DNA of 31,754 nucleotides from Muribaculaceae bacterium. GTDB taxonomy: Bacteria > Bacteroidota > Bacteroidia > Bacteroidales > Muribaculaceae. This document shows, one piece after another, positions 30,783 through 31,754 of the stretch. The number at the start of each line of letters is the position of its first letter. The first letter of the stretch is position 1. The position numbers and the translations under genes are program-made. The notes under the pieces were generated by a model. That model was not told where the DNA came from. It made no database searches and saw nothing but the letters and a program-made list of their open reading frames with translations. The stretch covers positions 1 through 31,754 of the forward strand of contig JAFYYI010000021.1 in assembly GCA_017557665.1 (NCBI GenBank). Reading direction: 5' to 3'.

Positions 30783-31114
30783 AATTTTATCGATGTTTAG
30801 ATTTTAAATGATTAATCATCAATTGTTTATAATTCCAGCAAGGCAAATGCTGCATCATTCCGCCATCAGGCATGACTATTCATCTTTACCCGAAATAAAA
30901 TGATGCCTCCAAAGATACGGATTTTCTCCTGTTCTGGCAAGAAAGGCCGCCTCTTTTTAACATTTATTAATGACTCTCGCAACCTGCAGGCATTCAGCGG
31001 CAACACGGCCTCAAAACCTGTTCCAAGCGACCTTGAGATGCAAAGAATCGTTAAAGCTTGTGACACACTTGCTTTTAAATGGCAAATCATGACTGATAAT
31101 CGGAATATTATTTG
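30783..31114. other. Gene-free divergent gap between the secreted protein and pnp
   Basis: AT-rich spacer between two divergent genes. A short plus-strand frame at 30900-31148 has no recognisable domain, and the pnp -7 box lies inside it, so I do not call it. I see no rpsO, which often precedes pnp in other bacteria, and no clear promoter for the leftward gene. Confidence 0.5.
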
Positions 31115-31122
31115 TACCTTTG
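31115..31122 (+). promoter_or_regulatory. -7 element TACCTTTG of pnp
   Basis: A perfect TAnnTTTG box followed by GC, 32 nt ahead of the pnp start codon. A matching -33 TTTG at the usual distance is not evident. Confidence 0.6.
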
Positions 31123-31154
31123 CGCGATTTTTTGAAATATTAGAGTAATTTTTT

Positions 31155-31754
31155 ATGACACCTACTACAAAAACCATCGTACTGAGTGACGGACGTGAGA
31201 TCACTCTGCAGACTGGAAAGCTTGCTGAGCAAGCCGATGGAGCTGTTGAATTGAGGTTCAACAACACAATGTTGTTGGCCACCGTATGTTCGGCCAAGGA
31301 GGCCGACGAGGGCGTGGACTTCATGCCCCTTACCGTTGAATACAAGGAGAAATTCTCCGCCTATGGCCGTTTCCCCGGCGGTTTCACCCGTCGTGAGGGC
31401 CGCGCCAGCGACTACGAGATCCTCACCGCACGCCTCGTTGACCGCGTGCTGAGGCCTCTGTTCCCTTCTAACTATCACGCTAACACCATCGTTCACATCC
31501 TGATGTTCTCGAGCGACGGTGTTGACGCCCCCGATGCACTGGCAGGTCTTGCCGCATCGGCAGCCATCGCAGTGAGCGATGTCCCCTTTGAAGAGCCCAT
31601 TGCCGAGGTGCGTGTAGCACGCATCGACGGCGAATTCGTTATCGACCCGACGTTTGAGCAGATTGAGAAAGCTGACATGGAATTGATGGTAGGTGCGACT
31701 TACGATAATATTATGATGGTCGAGGGCGAAATGGACGAAGTGAGCGAGGATGAC
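31155..31754 (+). CDS. pnp: Polyribonucleotide nucleotidyltransferase, N-terminal 200 codons (cut by window edge)
   Basis: The frame from ATG 31155 is open to the last base, giving exactly 200 codons of an expected ~700-750. It is the first RNase PH-like domain of PNPase: [22 protein letters not shown] at the start, then [44 protein letters not shown] and [14 protein letters not shown]. PNPase degrades RNA 3' to 5' using phosphate and takes part in mRNA turnover. The remaining core and the KH/S1 RNA-binding domains lie beyond the right edge. It has its own promoter and diverges from the secreted-protein gene. Confidence 0.96.
   Translation, partial: MTPTTKTIVLSDGREITLQTGKLAEQADGAVELRFNNTMLLATVCSAKEADEGVDFMPLTVEYKEKFSAYGRFPGGFTRREGRASDYEILTARLVDRVLRPLFPSNYHANTIVHILMFSSDGVDAPDALAGLAASAAIAVSDVPFEEPIAEVRVARIDGEFVIDPTFEQIEKADMELMVGATYDNIMMVEGEMDEVSEDD

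Noticed and set aside
30900..31148. 82-codon plus-strand frame directly upstream of pnp
   Set aside because: The pnp -7 box lies within it and the sequence is not rpsO or any family I recognise; likely chance.
30866..31345. 159-codon minus-strand frame over the pnp start
   Set aside because: It overlaps the conserved PNPase N-terminus and the pnp promoter, and the product has no recognisable feature.

Overview
The window looks like chromosomal DNA of a gut- or rumen-type Bacteroidales bacterium, close to Muribaculaceae/Prevotellaceae. This rests on three things: Bacteroidetes-type promoters (TTTG or TTG, 19-20 nt, then TAnnTTTG) in front of many genes; several secreted BspA-type leucine-rich-repeat proteins with dockerin-like C-termini; and short tandem repeats in many intergenic gaps. 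I see no phage, insertion-sequence transposase, CRISPR array or tRNA. The family-level assignment is an inference from gene content.

Layout. Positions 1-278 carry a strong leftward promoter and a leader with a boxA-like element, which I read as the start of an rRNA operon whose 16S gene lies just off the left edge. Then come a DUF1460 amidase-like lipoprotein (670-1554, -), a 1335-residue modular alpha-amylase with a dockerin-like tail (1790-5797, -), and a rightward pair of an unknown exported protein and a cytidylate-kinase-like protein (6016-7302). A ~160-bp inverted-repeat (MITE-like) element follows.

Positions 7535-14927 form the most unusual block: an LRR-dockerin protein, the decayed 5' end of another LRR gene, a membrane-anchored TPR protein with a LuxR-like C-terminus (-), a CotH-family lipoprotein (+), a 20-repeat LRR-dockerin protein (+) and a small membrane protein (+). 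The CotH and large LRR genes share a ~103-nt homologous upstream region, so they are probably co-regulated.

Positions 15258-18614 hold an AAA-CYTH fusion resembling eukaryotic Ttd14, a lipoprotein FKBP-type isomerase and glycyl-tRNA synthetase. Positions 18816-25182 (all -) are a cell-envelope block: an MBOAT O-acyltransferase with an SGNH partner, then a dipeptide epimerase, an NlpC/P60 endopeptidase with SH3 domains and a transglutaminase-like protein. The last three fit periplasmic breakdown of murein peptides.

Positions 25355-28571 carry a dockerin-like LRR protein downstream of a short histidine kinase and a response regulator that has a receiver and Fis-type HTH but no AAA+ domain. Positions 28845-30782 encode a secreted protein with a degenerate dockerin-like tail and an unrecognised internal repeat. 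The window ends in the first 200 codons of pnp (31155 to the end, +), which is cut by the edge.
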